Of a stretch of DNA of 64,000 nucleotides, positions 26,335 to 35,373 are shown one piece after another. This DNA comes from Sphingobium amiense (GTDB lineage Bacteria > Pseudomonadota > Alphaproteobacteria > Sphingomonadales > Sphingomonadaceae): positions 4,056,001 through 4,120,000 of the forward strand of contig NZ_AP018664.1 in assembly GCF_003967075.1 (NCBI RefSeq), written 5' to 3'. The notes beneath the pieces are model-generated. The model saw nothing but the letters and a program-made list of their open reading frames with translations, had not been told where the DNA came from and made no database searches. Numbering within the stretch: the first letter of the stretch is position 1; the number at the start of each line of letters is the position of its first letter. The translations under genes were made by a program, and so were the position numbers.

Positions 26335-27597
26335 ATGGCGAGCGACGCCGGAGCATCAGCCCGATACCAGCAACGGCGCAAGCGTCGCGTCCACATCAAT
26401 ATCGACAACATCGAACCCCAGTCGAAGAAGATGTCAGTCGCCGATCGCACCGCCTTTCAAACGGAGATCGCCAAACAGCTTACCTCCGTCAAGCGCAGCA
26501 CCTTTAGGGGGGACGTTGCGCTCAAACTCGATCTCGCCACGGCCAGCAAATCACCGGCGCACGCGCATACGATCGCCAAGAACCTTCTAGACCTTCTCGG
26601 TGACCGGATGACCGGCGTGGCTTGGCCGAAGAAGAGCCTTCTATACGGCGATGACAGCCAGATACAGGCGCTGTCAGTGATGTGTCGTCATGGCGAAGAC
26701 CAGCCCAATGTTCGCATCGAAGCCAGGCCCTTTTCCTCCATGCTCGATGATCTGGAACTCGCGGCCATTGCTCTGCGAGACGGCGAAAACATGGAGTCGT
26801 ACTATGAGCGGGAGCGCGAAGATGAATGGATCGACACCTACCGCGAGCTAATTCGAGACGAGAAACTTCAGCGCCAAACCCTCGGTGACGAAATGTACGA
26901 GGGATACTGCAAGATGGTCCGTTGGAGCGCTCAACGCGCGCTGCTCGGGCGTAGCGGCGTCGATATCTCCGTGTTGAGTTGGCTGTATGGCCTTCCCCGA
27001 GGCATTCCGACCGGGTTCGACAAATCCATGTGGGCCGGGTTGGTCGGCGACTCCAAGCTTCGGCTTCAGGTCGGCGAACTGCCGATCGCGACCGGCGGAT
27101 CGTCAGCCTTCAAGCAAAAGGTGTCGGACGAAATCGACGCGTTCAAACAGCGCTGGGACTGGGTCATCAACCCGCTGGTGGTAGCTGTCGCGCTGGAGGT
27201 CGTCGTACGACCGAACCCAAAGACGCCGCCGGCGGTCTTGCATGACCTCGACAACATCGTCCGCGACTACCTCATTCCCGGGATCGTTCCCGCCTTCGGC
27301 ACCGTCTCCGACCAACGCTGGACGATCGACTTCGCCGATTTGCGCGCACGCGACCCAAAGTTTGCCGACGCATGGGGACCAAACCCGACACCGCCGGCTG
27401 GAACGAGAAATGGCGTGACGCGGTACGAAGTCTGGCGCCTGCCAGCCGTCAAGGACGAGCCGGGGTTCGTCAGCGTCGCCCTTGTCGCCGATATCGACGC
27501 CAAGGGCGATCTCATGGACCAGATGGATGAACAGATCAGCGCATGGCGAGACAAGCTGTCGGACGATAGCCGCCTCCCATGGCAGCGGCGCCGATAG
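26335..27597 (+). CDS. RusA-like protein, possibly two-domain
   Basis: About 420 residues; ATG 26335 or TTG 26314. Two segments resemble RusA-type Holliday-junction resolvase folds. Near the N-terminus a strand-rich part is followed by TIAKNLLDLLGDR ... LLYGDDSQIQALSV ... VRIEARP. In the C-terminal half there is VVAVALEVVVRPNP followed by LHDLDNIVRDYLIPGIV, which fits the RusA D-x-DN pattern with helix. The middle is charged and helical. The family call is from motif reading only. It stands alone at the left end of the defence island, convergent with the PHP/ATPase gene. Confidence 0.55.
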   Translation: MASDAGASARYQQRRKRRVHINIDNIEPQSKKMSVADRTAFQTEIAKQLTSVKRSTFRGDVALKLDLATASKSPAHAHTIAKNLLDLLGDRMTGVAWPKKSLLYGDDSQIQALSVMCRHGEDQPNVRIEARPFSSMLDDLELAAIALRDGENMESYYEREREDEWIDTYRELIRDEKLQRQTLGDEMYEGYCKMVRWSAQRALLGRSGVDISVLSWLYGLPRGIPTGFDKSMWAGLVGDSKLRLQVGELPIATGGSSAFKQKVSDEIDAFKQRWDWVINPLVVAVALEVVVRPNPKTPPAVLHDLDNIVRDYLIPGIVPAFGTVSDQRWTIDFADLRARDPKFADAWGPNPTPPAGTRNGVTRYEVWRLPAVKDEPGFVSVALVADIDAKGDLMDQMDEQISAWRDKLSDDSRLPWQRRR

Positions 27598-27607
27598 AAC
27601 GTCGCGT

Positions 27608-30586
27608 CTAGCGTTCTAGCCTCACGCGCAGTCTGCGAGCGCGCTCTTGGAAAGCGCCTTCGCCGCCTTCTAGGATGTTGCACACCGTCTCCCTGATCGA
27701 CGCGCTCTCCAGGCCACCAGACGTGTAGGTGATGGGAGGAAGAGCGCCGTGCGGATGCGGCCCAGACTCAGCGATGATGATCTGGTCCGCGTCGGTGTTG
27801 ATCACCAGGTTCGCATTGTGCGTCACCATGATCACCTGACGGTGCGCCTTAGCCTCAACGAACAGATGCACCAGCTCATCGAACACCGACTTCGGGTCGA
27901 GGTTCTCTTCGGGCTGGTCGATCACGAGGGGGCGATCGTCGCTGTCATCGAGGGCCAGGTACAGCAGCAACAGGACGATTCCACGCGTGCCTGGCGACAG
28001 TTTCCGGATATCGACGCCGTCATAGTCGATGCCGTACCGGATCGAGATATGGTCGGTGCTGAAGAGCCACTGCGCGAAGCGCTTCGACCAGGCCCGGAAC
28101 TCAGCCTGATCGGTGTGAGCGACCGGCGAATGATCGAGCAGATCCTTTTGATAGAGCCGTCGGAACTCCGCCATCGCAGCACGAACAGCGGCGGAATCGC
28201 CGGTCTCCCAGGCGGTTTTCAAAACCTCATGCGCCTTTTGAAGAAGCGTGCCCTTGCCCCGGAACGACCCGGCCTTGCGCAGATCGATGAGGCCATCTTC
28301 GGCTTCTGACGCCCACTGCTCGACATTCGCGATCCGGGCGACCGAGAACGATAGCTTCTTCAGCGTGCCGGATGACGCGGCCAGCCTCGCCATCAGCGGC
28401 GCGTACAGCTCTTCTAGAACCGACTGCTCGGCGACAAGAGCATCAAATGCTCTGCCATAGGCTTCCTCGCGTTCGGTTTGCAGATCACGCGCCCGATCCT
28501 TCGCGCCCTGAGCGTCCTTCAGCTTATCGGTGAGTGTCTGAAGGGCCGCGGTTTCCGTTGCGATGCTGCCGGACAAGGCGGTGTATCGCTTCTGCGTTTC
28601 CTTGTCGGCGCTGACCAGCTTCTCCAGTCGGCCCATTTCGGCGTCGAGGATGGCCTGCGACAGCGTGGTGAGGTCGGTATCGTCCGGGAAGAAGGGCTTA
28701 TTGGGGTCGCCCGCGGGCGGCGCGACGCCCTTGAGTTCGGCAATCTTGCCGTCCACCCACTTCACATAAGTGGCGAGATTGTCGTCCACCTTGCCTTTGT
28801 AATCCAGCAGGAACGCCGCCCACTGCTCGGCTGTCATGCCGCTATTCGGATGCCGGGTCTGGGCCTGGCGAAGCGTCTCAGGGGCCTGATTTCGTCGGAG
28901 GTCTTTCACCTCGTCCTGCATCGCAAGGAAGGTCTGGCGCTGTCCCGTGAACCGGCGAAGTGTCGTCCGGATCTGGTTCGCCGCGGCTGCCAAATCCGTG
29001 TGCCGCTGCGCCCGAAGTTCGCTGCCCGCCGAGACCAGCTTGGCGCGGTCGGCCGTATAGGCGTCAATTAGCTTTTTCTTTTGCCCAACCTGCCCCTCGT
29101 AGCTCGCGGCGAGCTTTTCCTTCTCAAGTTCGGTGCCGATCCGATCGGAGATTTGCGAAACCGCGTCAGCCTCACGCTCCCGCGCGAGACGATGCCGTGT
29201 CGCCCGCTGCTCCAGCAGCTCCTCGAAATTCAGTGCGCCATCACGTTCCTCGTCGGGATGGGCTTCAAAAATCACGCGTTCGATCTCGCGCAGAAGGCCA
29301 TCGGTCAGGCCGCTGGACGAGCAAAGCTCCTCGACAAACTGCTGCGAGAGATAACGCACGCGCTCGTAGGCAAACGGGCCGTTGGCGTCCGAGCCATTGA
29401 GGGAACGAACGCTTGGTTCGCCCGCCGCCCAGCTCACTTTGACTTTTCCCTCGCCGATCAACGGGCGCGCCCGGACAAGGAACGAAGGATTGGCCCATTC
29501 GTCAGCATTCCAGGACTCGTCCGTGATCGAGTCGCAACCTGCCGCAATCATGTCGGCCAATGCCGTCTTGCCCGATCCACGGGCGCCGATGATCGCCACC
29601 AAGCCGGGATTGAGCTGGATGATCGGCGTGGTTGCCCACGGCGCATCTAGGATTTCGATCTGCGAGATTACCTGCGACGGCGTGGCTGATGCTGGCGGCT
29701 CCGCGCCGACATGCGCCCGGCCACCTGGGTCGATACAGGCCTGGCGCAGTGCATCGAACTCAAGGGCGCCCTTGATCCACGAGAAGCGGTCGCCAAACGG
29801 CGTGGCTACGTCTTCCAGCTTATGGGCGTCGCTGCCATGCAGGCAGGGCTTGAGCCCGCCATATCGAGTGCGAATGTCCGCTGGCGCCAGATCACGCTTG
29901 CCGAGCCAAAAATCCCGCTGCGCCTCGCTGCTTGCGAAAATTACATGGGCAAATCCCTCGATCTCGCGCCGAAGGGTTTGATCAGCAGCCTCGCGCACCC
30001 CCGAAGTGCCGTCAGTGGCCCCACCAGCAACTGCGATAAGGATGTTCTTCTTCGCCCAGCCGCTTTCGGAGAACACTTCCCGCAGCTTCTGGAAATTCAC
30101 CTTGAACTGGTTTGCCCCGTAGGACAGCGCCGCACGATCATCGGTGATCTTCGAGTCGGCCTTTTTGCCGAGGCGAATGAGATCGTCCTTGGTGCAATCG
30201 AAGCGATCTTGCATCACGTTGAACTGCAGCCGCGAAAGTAGTCGACGCAGCTCCTCAACGTGGTTTGGATCTTCCGGGCTTACGAAGAGGTGCAAGTTGA
30301 CGAAACCGCCTTTGGCGGTCGCCACATCCAGCCGAAGCTCGACATTGGGGAATATGAGCTTGGCGCGCGGCAAGCGACCGGCGTCCCTTCGGCGAAGCAC
30401 CTCTTCATAGGTATCCGTCACATAGTAGTCGGTCACCGCGATCGCTTCGATCACCGGCGTCGCCTGCTCAAGCGCCGTCAGGTAGTCTTCCCAAGCCGTC
30501 GGCCCGCTAAACTGGTTGTTCATCGCCGTACCCGGCGCGTGAATGTGCGGCTCCCACCGCCGCCACTCAGATCCCCGACTCATCAT
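27608..30586 (-). CDS. PHP domain-SMC-like ATPase (TrlF-type)
   Basis: About 992 residues. The N-terminus has a PHP-phosphoesterase look: WEPHIHAPGT, VTDYYV, FPNVELRLD and LHGSDAHKLED supply His/Asp/Glu metal ligands. An SMC/RecF-like ATPase follows: Walker A GARGSGKTALAD (about residue 340), a long coiled coil (about 455-740), then signature LSPGTRGIVLLLLYLAL, Walker B PLVIDQPEENLDP and H-loop VTHNANL. This matches the TrlF-family AAA-like ATPases found in defence islands. ATG 30586 follows GGGGGGA; a TTG at 30595 is in frame. The upstream nuclease gene ends 18 bp before it, so the two form an operon. Confidence 0.8.
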   Translation of the reverse strand: MMSRGSEWRRWEPHIHAPGTAMNNQFSGPTAWEDYLTALEQATPVIEAIAVTDYYVTDTYEEVLRRRDAGRLPRAKLIFPNVELRLDVATAKGGFVNLHLFVSPEDPNHVEELRRLLSRLQFNVMQDRFDCTKDDLIRLGKKADSKITDDRAALSYGANQFKVNFQKLREVFSESGWAKKNILIAVAGGATDGTSGVREAADQTLRREIEGFAHVIFASSEAQRDFWLGKRDLAPADIRTRYGGLKPCLHGSDAHKLEDVATPFGDRFSWIKGALEFDALRQACIDPGGRAHVGAEPPASATPSQVISQIEILDAPWATTPIIQLNPGLVAIIGARGSGKTALADMIAAGCDSITDESWNADEWANPSFLVRARPLIGEGKVKVSWAAGEPSVRSLNGSDANGPFAYERVRYLSQQFVEELCSSSGLTDGLLREIERVIFEAHPDEERDGALNFEELLEQRATRHRLAREREADAVSQISDRIGTELEKEKLAASYEGQVGQKKKLIDAYTADRAKLVSAGSELRAQRHTDLAAAANQIRTTLRRFTGQRQTFLAMQDEVKDLRRNQAPETLRQAQTRHPNSGMTAEQWAAFLLDYKGKVDDNLATYVKWVDGKIAELKGVAPPAGDPNKPFFPDDTDLTTLSQAILDAEMGRLEKLVSADKETQKRYTALSGSIATETAALQTLTDKLKDAQGAKDRARDLQTEREEAYGRAFDALVAEQSVLEELYAPLMARLAASSGTLKKLSFSVARIANVEQWASEAEDGLIDLRKAGSFRGKGTLLQKAHEVLKTAWETGDSAAVRAAMAEFRRLYQKDLLDHSPVAHTDQAEFRAWSKRFAQWLFSTDHISIRYGIDYDGVDIRKLSPGTRGIVLLLLYLALDDSDDRPLVIDQPEENLDPKSVFDELVHLFVEAKAHRQVIMVTHNANLVINTDADQIIIAESGPHPHGALPPITYTSGGLESASIRETVCNILEGGEGAFQERARRLRVRLER

Positions 30587-30604
30587 TCCCCCCAACCTAT
30601 CTTG

Positions 30605-31237
30605 TTACTTGACCGTACTTGTAGCGCGCTCAGACGCTAGGGGCGACTTCACGTTGAGAACTTCACCGCGGCTGCCGACCAACGCGATTTCAATCCCAGC
30701 CATGGCGCATCGAGGCGCAAGGCGCTCGGCAAGCCGAAAGGTGCTGTTCGTGAAGGGGACGACCGCGACCTGTCGGCCCTGCAACGGTGCCGCCATCAGC
30801 ATGCCGACCGTTTCGCAAAGGCCCTTGTATAGCCGTGACACCTGGCCAGGATGCCTAGTGTTGATGATACCGCCCTTGCATTCGGCCGAGATAATATGAT
30901 CGCCGACCTCTGCAACGACATCGCCAAGACCTGATCTCGGATTGACGGTTATCGTCTGTCCGGCGGGATTCTCGTACACGCCGCCATAGGCTGTGGTGCC
31001 GATCGTGGAGATCTTCCGGAATCCGCGACGATCCAGCCAGCCGGTAAAATCGAACTGCTTGCCGTGCTCGCCATCAGGATGAATTCGAACGTGCTGCGCA
31101 CCCTCTGAGCGGAGCAGGTGCATCGCGTAGGCAATCATCACGGCGCCCTCGTAGAGATGATGCTCATGATCGCCGTCGGCTTTGCCGACGCGATTGGGCG
31201 GCGGCGCCAGCGCCGTTACCAGGTCCTCAAGATCCAA
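30605..31237 (-). CDS. PD-(D/E)XK nuclease-like protein
   Basis: About 210 residues. A TTG start at 31237 is favoured because AGGGGGTGG lies just upstream; the frame is open further but overlaps the divergent gene. The core SGLGDVVAEVGDHIISAECKGG reads as a PD-(D/E)XK site with Asp106, Glu119 and Lys121, preceded by a glycine-rich TAYGGVYENP strand. It lies immediately upstream of the PHP/SMC-like ATPase gene on the same strand. A role as its DNA-cutting partner is inference. Confidence 0.65.
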   Translation of the reverse strand: MDLEDLVTALAPPPNRVGKADGDHEHHLYEGAVMIAYAMHLLRSEGAQHVRIHPDGEHGKQFDFTGWLDRRGFRKISTIGTTAYGGVYENPAGQTITVNPRSGLGDVVAEVGDHIISAECKGGIINTRHPGQVSRLYKGLCETVGMLMAAPLQGRQVAVVPFTNSTFRLAERLAPRCAMAGIEIALVGSRGEVLNVKSPLASERATSTVK

Positions 31238-31270
31238 AGGCCACCCCCTATCGCATCTGCCCGACACCCA

Positions 31271-31306
31271 TTGACAGGCCGTTATAACCGGGCATATTTG
31301 CCCGGT
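31271..31306 (+). promoter_or_regulatory. Promoter with palindromic operator
   Basis: A consensus -35 (TTGACA, 31271-31276) is followed 18 bp later by a TATTTG -10. The -10 is embedded in a perfect palindrome ACCGGGCA-tatt-TGCCCGGT (31287-31306). The start codon of the next gene is 16 bp downstream with a strong AAGGAGG ribosome site. The overlap of operator and -10 suggests repression of the four-gene operon. Confidence 0.65.
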
Positions 31307-31321
31307 AAAGGAGGCCCTGTC

Positions 31322-31876
31322 ATGTTTGCCTATAATCCCGAGAAATTCGCGTCGCTGTATGAGACCGAACTGGGTCAGCGCATCTGGGCGTTCCTGACCC
31401 AAGATGACAATGTTGCCCGCCTGGAAACCGCCTCGCAGCTCGGCAAGCCGGCGGTCGAAGGGATCGAGGAGCAACTGCTTGCCGAGTTTCGTGAGGACAT
31501 CCTTGCCGACCGCGTCAAGCAGATGGTCGGCCACATGGTTCGCCAGATTCTGGAGCAGCGCGACTGGGTTTTGGATCAGACCGACGTGAAGGTGCAATCT
31601 GTGCCGTTCAGCAAGGCCGCGCGCTATCGTCGGCCCGACTGGATCACCTTCCACGCGTTCCGCAACACCAGTGACCCGCGCGATGTCGTCATCACCGATC
31701 GCCGCCAGAATGCGCCCCTCCCGACCGACGCCCGATGGTCCTACTACGCGACCTTCGCCAGTCCGTTGAAGGCGGCCGTGGCGTTTGGCGTGCGCGACAT
31801 CCGCCAGCTTCGCCAGCATGTGCATGCGCATGGCTACCAGCGGGTGCGCATCGAGCGGATGCTGCGGCGCGCATAA
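31322..31876 (+). CDS. Uncharacterised protein, first gene of HEPN operon
   Basis: A 184-residue protein, not recognised. ATG 31322 has a near-perfect AAGGAGG at 7 nt. It begins MFAYNPEKFASLYETELGQRIWAFLTQDD, has a helical middle (EFREDILADRVKQMVGHMVRQILEQRDW) and a basic C-terminal third (WITFHAFRNTSDPRDVVITDRRQ ... RVRIERMLRRA). Its stop overlaps the next start (TAATG at 31874-31878). The basic tail and promoter palindrome make an autoregulatory or nucleic-acid-binding role possible. Confidence 0.6.
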   Translation: MFAYNPEKFASLYETELGQRIWAFLTQDDNVARLETASQLGKPAVEGIEEQLLAEFREDILADRVKQMVGHMVRQILEQRDWVLDQTDVKVQSVPFSKAARYRRPDWITFHAFRNTSDPRDVVITDRRQNAPLPTDARWSYYATFASPLKAAVAFGVRDIRQLRQHVHAHGYQRVRIERMLRRA

Positions 31877-32481
31877 TGTTCACGGCCGATCGCTCGCATG
31901 TTGCGCTAACCGACCGAGACGAACCCGTGCTGCTGGCCTGGCCGACACCGGGCAATCCGGGAGGATTCGTCAGGTTCGATAAGGCCACTGATTGGCGCGA
32001 CTTCGTCGAGGGCCTCGGCATCGACGCACGGATTCCCGACATCGTCCGCGCAAAGTTTGCCCGCGCCCAGACACTCTACATGCTGGGCTGGGTCGATTTC
32101 AGCGTGGTGAAAGCCGGCGAACTCGCAGCCTTGATCGCCCTGGAGCTGGCGGTGATGGACCGCTACGGCGGGCAAGTCTCCAAGAGGAAGCGCAGTTTCG
32201 CCGCGCTGTTGAAATATATGGTGGATGCTGACGGGCTGACCGACAGGCAGATCCCAATGGTGACGCGCTGCGGCGGAACGGTCGTCGGTCAGTTAACCGG
32301 CGAGACGCGTCCAACCCTCGCCGAGCGCCGAAACATGCTGGCGCACGGCGACCCGTTTGACGGTCTGCCCACGGGCGGCCTCCTCGAACTGGTACGAGAC
32401 CTCATCAACTTCGCCTACCGCCACTACATCGCTGAAGCGGTGAGCCTCGGCGCAACGCCGGCGTCGGCTGGACGGGTCTGA
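31876..32481 (+). CDS. HEPN-like protein with Rx4H motif
   Basis: A 201-residue mainly helical protein. The stretch LAERRNMLAHGDPFDG has the HEPN signature Arg152-N-M-L-A-His157, the catalytic pair of HEPN ribonucleases. It is preceded by SFAALLKYMVDADG and followed by a C-terminal helix (LLELVRDLINFAYRHYIAEAV). The start overlaps the upstream stop (TAATG) and the stop overlaps the downstream start (TGATG), so expression is coupled. It may be an RNase effector or an inactive scaffold; family-level assignment is from the motif only. Confidence 0.62.
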   Translation: MFTADRSHVALTDRDEPVLLAWPTPGNPGGFVRFDKATDWRDFVEGLGIDARIPDIVRAKFARAQTLYMLGWVDFSVVKAGELAALIALELAVMDRYGGQVSKRKRSFAALLKYMVDADGLTDRQIPMVTRCGGTVVGQLTGETRPTLAERRNMLAHGDPFDGLPTGGLLELVRDLINFAYRHYIAEAVSLGATPASAGRV

Positions 32482-33797
32482 TGCCGGCAAGCCCATCGAT
32501 GATCGCTGCGGTCGAAGCTCTGTGGCGCATTCCGCGACCTGGCCCGGACAACCTTCTGGCCGCCCCCAGCTTCGTCGCGCTGAGCGAGCTGTGCCAAGCG
32601 GAGTATGGCGGCGGCAAGCCGGTCTTTGCATTGAGTACGGCGCTGCGCTCGCTCGGGCTGCCGTGTCATCTCCCTGCGAACTGTGCAGACCTAAGCTTGG
32701 ACCCTGTTAGCGCAGCGAACGCGATCGACGGGGCCTACAAACGCAAGACCACGCTTCGGCGGCATCTGTGCCCACTGGATCTGGCGGACGACCTGCCGAT
32801 GCTGAACTTCGGCAACGCCCGCGTTGCGGAATTCAGCGCCGACGACTTGGCGGACCTGTTCGACGCCCCGCGTCTTGCCCGCAACTTTCACAACCAGCCG
32901 TTCGAAGCCAAGCGCCTGGCGCAATTCCACTGGCTTGTAGTGGAAGAAGAAATCGTACTCGACCCTCGGCCCGAGGCGCGCACATCCCCGTTCATGTACA
33001 TGACGTTCGACCGGGATTTCGGCGAGATCGATCCCCATCTTGGTCGTTTCCCGCCAGCGGTCGAAGCTGCGCTCTTCTTTCTGCTGCTGGCGCCGTGGGA
33101 ACAGTGGTCGACGATGCAGGAAGTCGACTGGAGAGGCTTTCGGACGCCGTGGATTCACACGGTCGACGACGACCTGTTCATTCGACCGTCACCGCCGCCG
33201 AGTGCCGATAGCCTCAGCCTTGAGCCTTGGATCGTCCAGGACGATTGGGGCGACGACGTCGAACTTGAGCGACCGACCGCCTTGCGCCTCGATGAGGATG
33301 CCACGTCGGGACTGGCCCTGTTTACCGATAGCGCGTGGAGAGAGCTGGAAACGGCAAGGGCGACCGGTCTTTTTGAGACCCCGGTCGCGCATTTCCTCGT
33401 TCGCGCCTTTCTCGCCGATGGAATGGATGAGGTCATGGCGCACATGACCGCGATCGAGGCCGCCGTCGGTCTTGAGATGGATCACAAAAAGTGGCTCCGA
33501 CCGAAACCTGACCCGCACAAAAAGCTGTCGTCCGCGACGGACCGTGTCGCGGCGCGCCTCGCCGCTGTCCTCGGTGACCGCGCCAGCGTGCAGGCCTACA
33601 AGGACCTCTTCGAATTGCGCAGCACATTCGTTCATGGGCGCGCCGGGCTCCAGAGGGTTTCGACAGCGCAGCGCGTTATGGCGCGAAGCCTGGCGCGCGG
33701 GGTTGCGCACGGGCTGGTCGAAGCCGCGTTGAAGGAAACACGAACGCGCACCGACGTGCTGAGCGATCTCCTCGATCGTGGCGCGCAATATCTGTAG
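32481..33797 (+). CDS. ApeA/HEPN-like large protein
   Basis: A 438-residue protein. The C-terminal third resembles an ApeA-type HEPN domain: AAVGLEMDHKKW, then DRASVQAYKDLFELRSTFVHGRAG, with Arg380-x4-His385. The N-terminal two thirds (to about residue 290) are not recognised and carry many acidic and aromatic residues. It is coupled to the preceding HEPN gene by a TGATG overlap. Two HEPN proteins in one operon suggests a complex or a toxin/regulator pair. Confidence 0.6.
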   Translation: MPASPSMIAAVEALWRIPRPGPDNLLAAPSFVALSELCQAEYGGGKPVFALSTALRSLGLPCHLPANCADLSLDPVSAANAIDGAYKRKTTLRRHLCPLDLADDLPMLNFGNARVAEFSADDLADLFDAPRLARNFHNQPFEAKRLAQFHWLVVEEEIVLDPRPEARTSPFMYMTFDRDFGEIDPHLGRFPPAVEAALFFLLLAPWEQWSTMQEVDWRGFRTPWIHTVDDDLFIRPSPPPSADSLSLEPWIVQDDWGDDVELERPTALRLDEDATSGLALFTDSAWRELETARATGLFETPVAHFLVRAFLADGMDEVMAHMTAIEAAVGLEMDHKKWLRPKPDPHKKLSSATDRVAARLAAVLGDRASVQAYKDLFELRSTFVHGRAGLQRVSTAQRVMARSLARGVAHGLVEAALKETRTRTDVLSDLLDRGAQYL

Positions 33798-33826
33798 AGC
33801 TTTTGGGCGGAATGGATTGATCGGTG

Positions 33827-35233
33827 ATGCCCACGGAAAATGACTCTTTGCTGATCAAGCCCATCAGCCCGCGGCAATTCGAGCTTCACGCCCTTTCGCT
33901 TGAACAAGGTCCGAACTTCGAGCCATCGACGATCTTCACCGCCTACCAGGTTGGCCGCGGCAGTGCCTGCGGATGCATTCTCCTCGCTCAGGACAGCGGC
34001 GCGTTCAGCACGCTGGCATTGCGACGGCGCGTCGATCACCGCTGGGTCTGCGTCGATCAGCAGGGCCCGTTTTCTACGCCTGACCGGGCCCAGGACGCGC
34101 TCAGAATGGGCATGCGCGGTGGCGATGCGCCGGAGCCGCTTCCGCCAGGCGCGCGACGGCGCGCGCCCCTTATGAAGGTCGGACCCAAGGGCATTTCTCG
34201 GGAATTCGAGCTTTTGGCCGGGACGATCAGCCATGTGCCCGCGCTTGTCGCGGTCGGCGAATGCTACCTGGCGCTGCCCAATCCGGACGCGAACTTCGTC
34301 CCCGACCTGCAAACGAGCAACTTCGCCTCGCGCCTCTTCGAACTCTATCTGTTCGCCTGCTTTCGGGAACAGGGTCTGATCGTCAGGCAGGACTACGTCT
34401 CCCCGGATTTCGAGATAGAAAAAGACGGCGCGGTCTGTTGGATCGAAGCAGTCACAGCAAATTCCGATATCCCCCACGCTGGCGGGATCGGCGACTGGGT
34501 TCATGCGCCTGAAGACCGCAACGAGCGCCTCACGGGTGCGCCAGCGGAGCGGTTCGCCAAGACGTTACGCGGCAAACTCCAACGCAATTATCAGGCATCC
34601 GACCACGTCCGCGGACACCCATTTGCAATCGCGATCGCTGACTTCCACGAGTCCGGCTCCATGGTCTGGAGTCGCGAGGCGCTTCCCACCTATCTTTACG
34701 GTCTGCGGGCCGACGTCATCGGCGGCGGGACCTCTCGCCGCGCGATTGGAACGCCGATCACCCATTTGACCGGAAAGCACTCCATCCCCGCCGGTCTCTT
34801 CCGCGACCCCGAATTCGCTCATCTCTCGGCCGTGGTCTTCAGCAACGCTGGAACGATGGCCAAATTTAACCGCATGGGGTTCCTTGCGGGCTACCAGCCC
34901 AAAGGCCTCAAAATGATACGGAGCGGTAGCCTCTTCGACCGGAGGCCGGGCGCACTCGACGCGATCCCGTTCGAACTGGAAGTCGGCAGCCCGGAATATG
35001 CCGCCCTGTGGCCTTGGGGCGAGGCCTGGTGTCAGGAGCTGGAGGTCTACCATAATCCACTGGCAACCCATCCGATCCCGTTCGATCTGATTCCTGGCGC
35101 CACCCACTGGTTCAAACGCAACGGCGAAATCGAGTGCAATACGATTTGGGCGAACTCGGTGCTGTCATCGGTCACGCAACTGCGAATGCCAAAGGGGATG
35201 GACGATTTTGGCCAGGGCGACCCGCCCGCCTGA
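33827..35233 (+). CDS. Large protein with degenerate PD-(D/E)XK-like core
   Basis: About 468 residues; ATG 33827 (GTG 33824 adds one). Not recognised as a whole. The middle has ASRLFELYLFACFREQGL, then YVSPDFEIEKDGAVCWIEAVTAN. This reads like a PD-(D/E)XK strand pair (Asp about 194, Glu about 207) in which the lysine is replaced by Val, so cleavage activity is doubtful. The C-terminal half contains HPFAIAIADFH and an LFRDPEFAHLSAVVFSNAGT stretch of the kind seen in defence-island nucleases. It follows the HEPN genes by 29 bp. Confidence 0.55.
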   Translation: MPTENDSLLIKPISPRQFELHALSLEQGPNFEPSTIFTAYQVGRGSACGCILLAQDSGAFSTLALRRRVDHRWVCVDQQGPFSTPDRAQDALRMGMRGGDAPEPLPPGARRRAPLMKVGPKGISREFELLAGTISHVPALVAVGECYLALPNPDANFVPDLQTSNFASRLFELYLFACFREQGLIVRQDYVSPDFEIEKDGAVCWIEAVTANSDIPHAGGIGDWVHAPEDRNERLTGAPAERFAKTLRGKLQRNYQASDHVRGHPFAIAIADFHESGSMVWSREALPTYLYGLRADVIGGGTSRRAIGTPITHLTGKHSIPAGLFRDPEFAHLSAVVFSNAGTMAKFNRMGFLAGYQPKGLKMIRSGSLFDRRPGALDAIPFELEVGSPEYAALWPWGEAWCQELEVYHNPLATHPIPFDLIPGATHWFKRNGEIECNTIWANSVLSSVTQLRMPKGMDDFGQGDPPA

Positions 35234-35373
35234 GCCTTATCAGATGTGCGCCTATATTCTTGACCTGCACTTGGATACGATCAAACTCGATGAGGGAACT
35301 TCGCTGAGTCATCGGGCTTTGGTGTAAAAGCAAAGTGTAGATCTGAATGACTAACCGGCTGACGCCGGTAGGA

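Noticed and set aside
31238..31831. Upstream extension of the PD-(D/E)XK gene frame
   Set aside because: It runs antisense through the divergent operon; a TTG with a good ribosome site at 31237 explains the gene.
27608..35233. Restriction-modification system
   Set aside because: No methyltransferase gene accompanies the nuclease-like proteins in this stretch.
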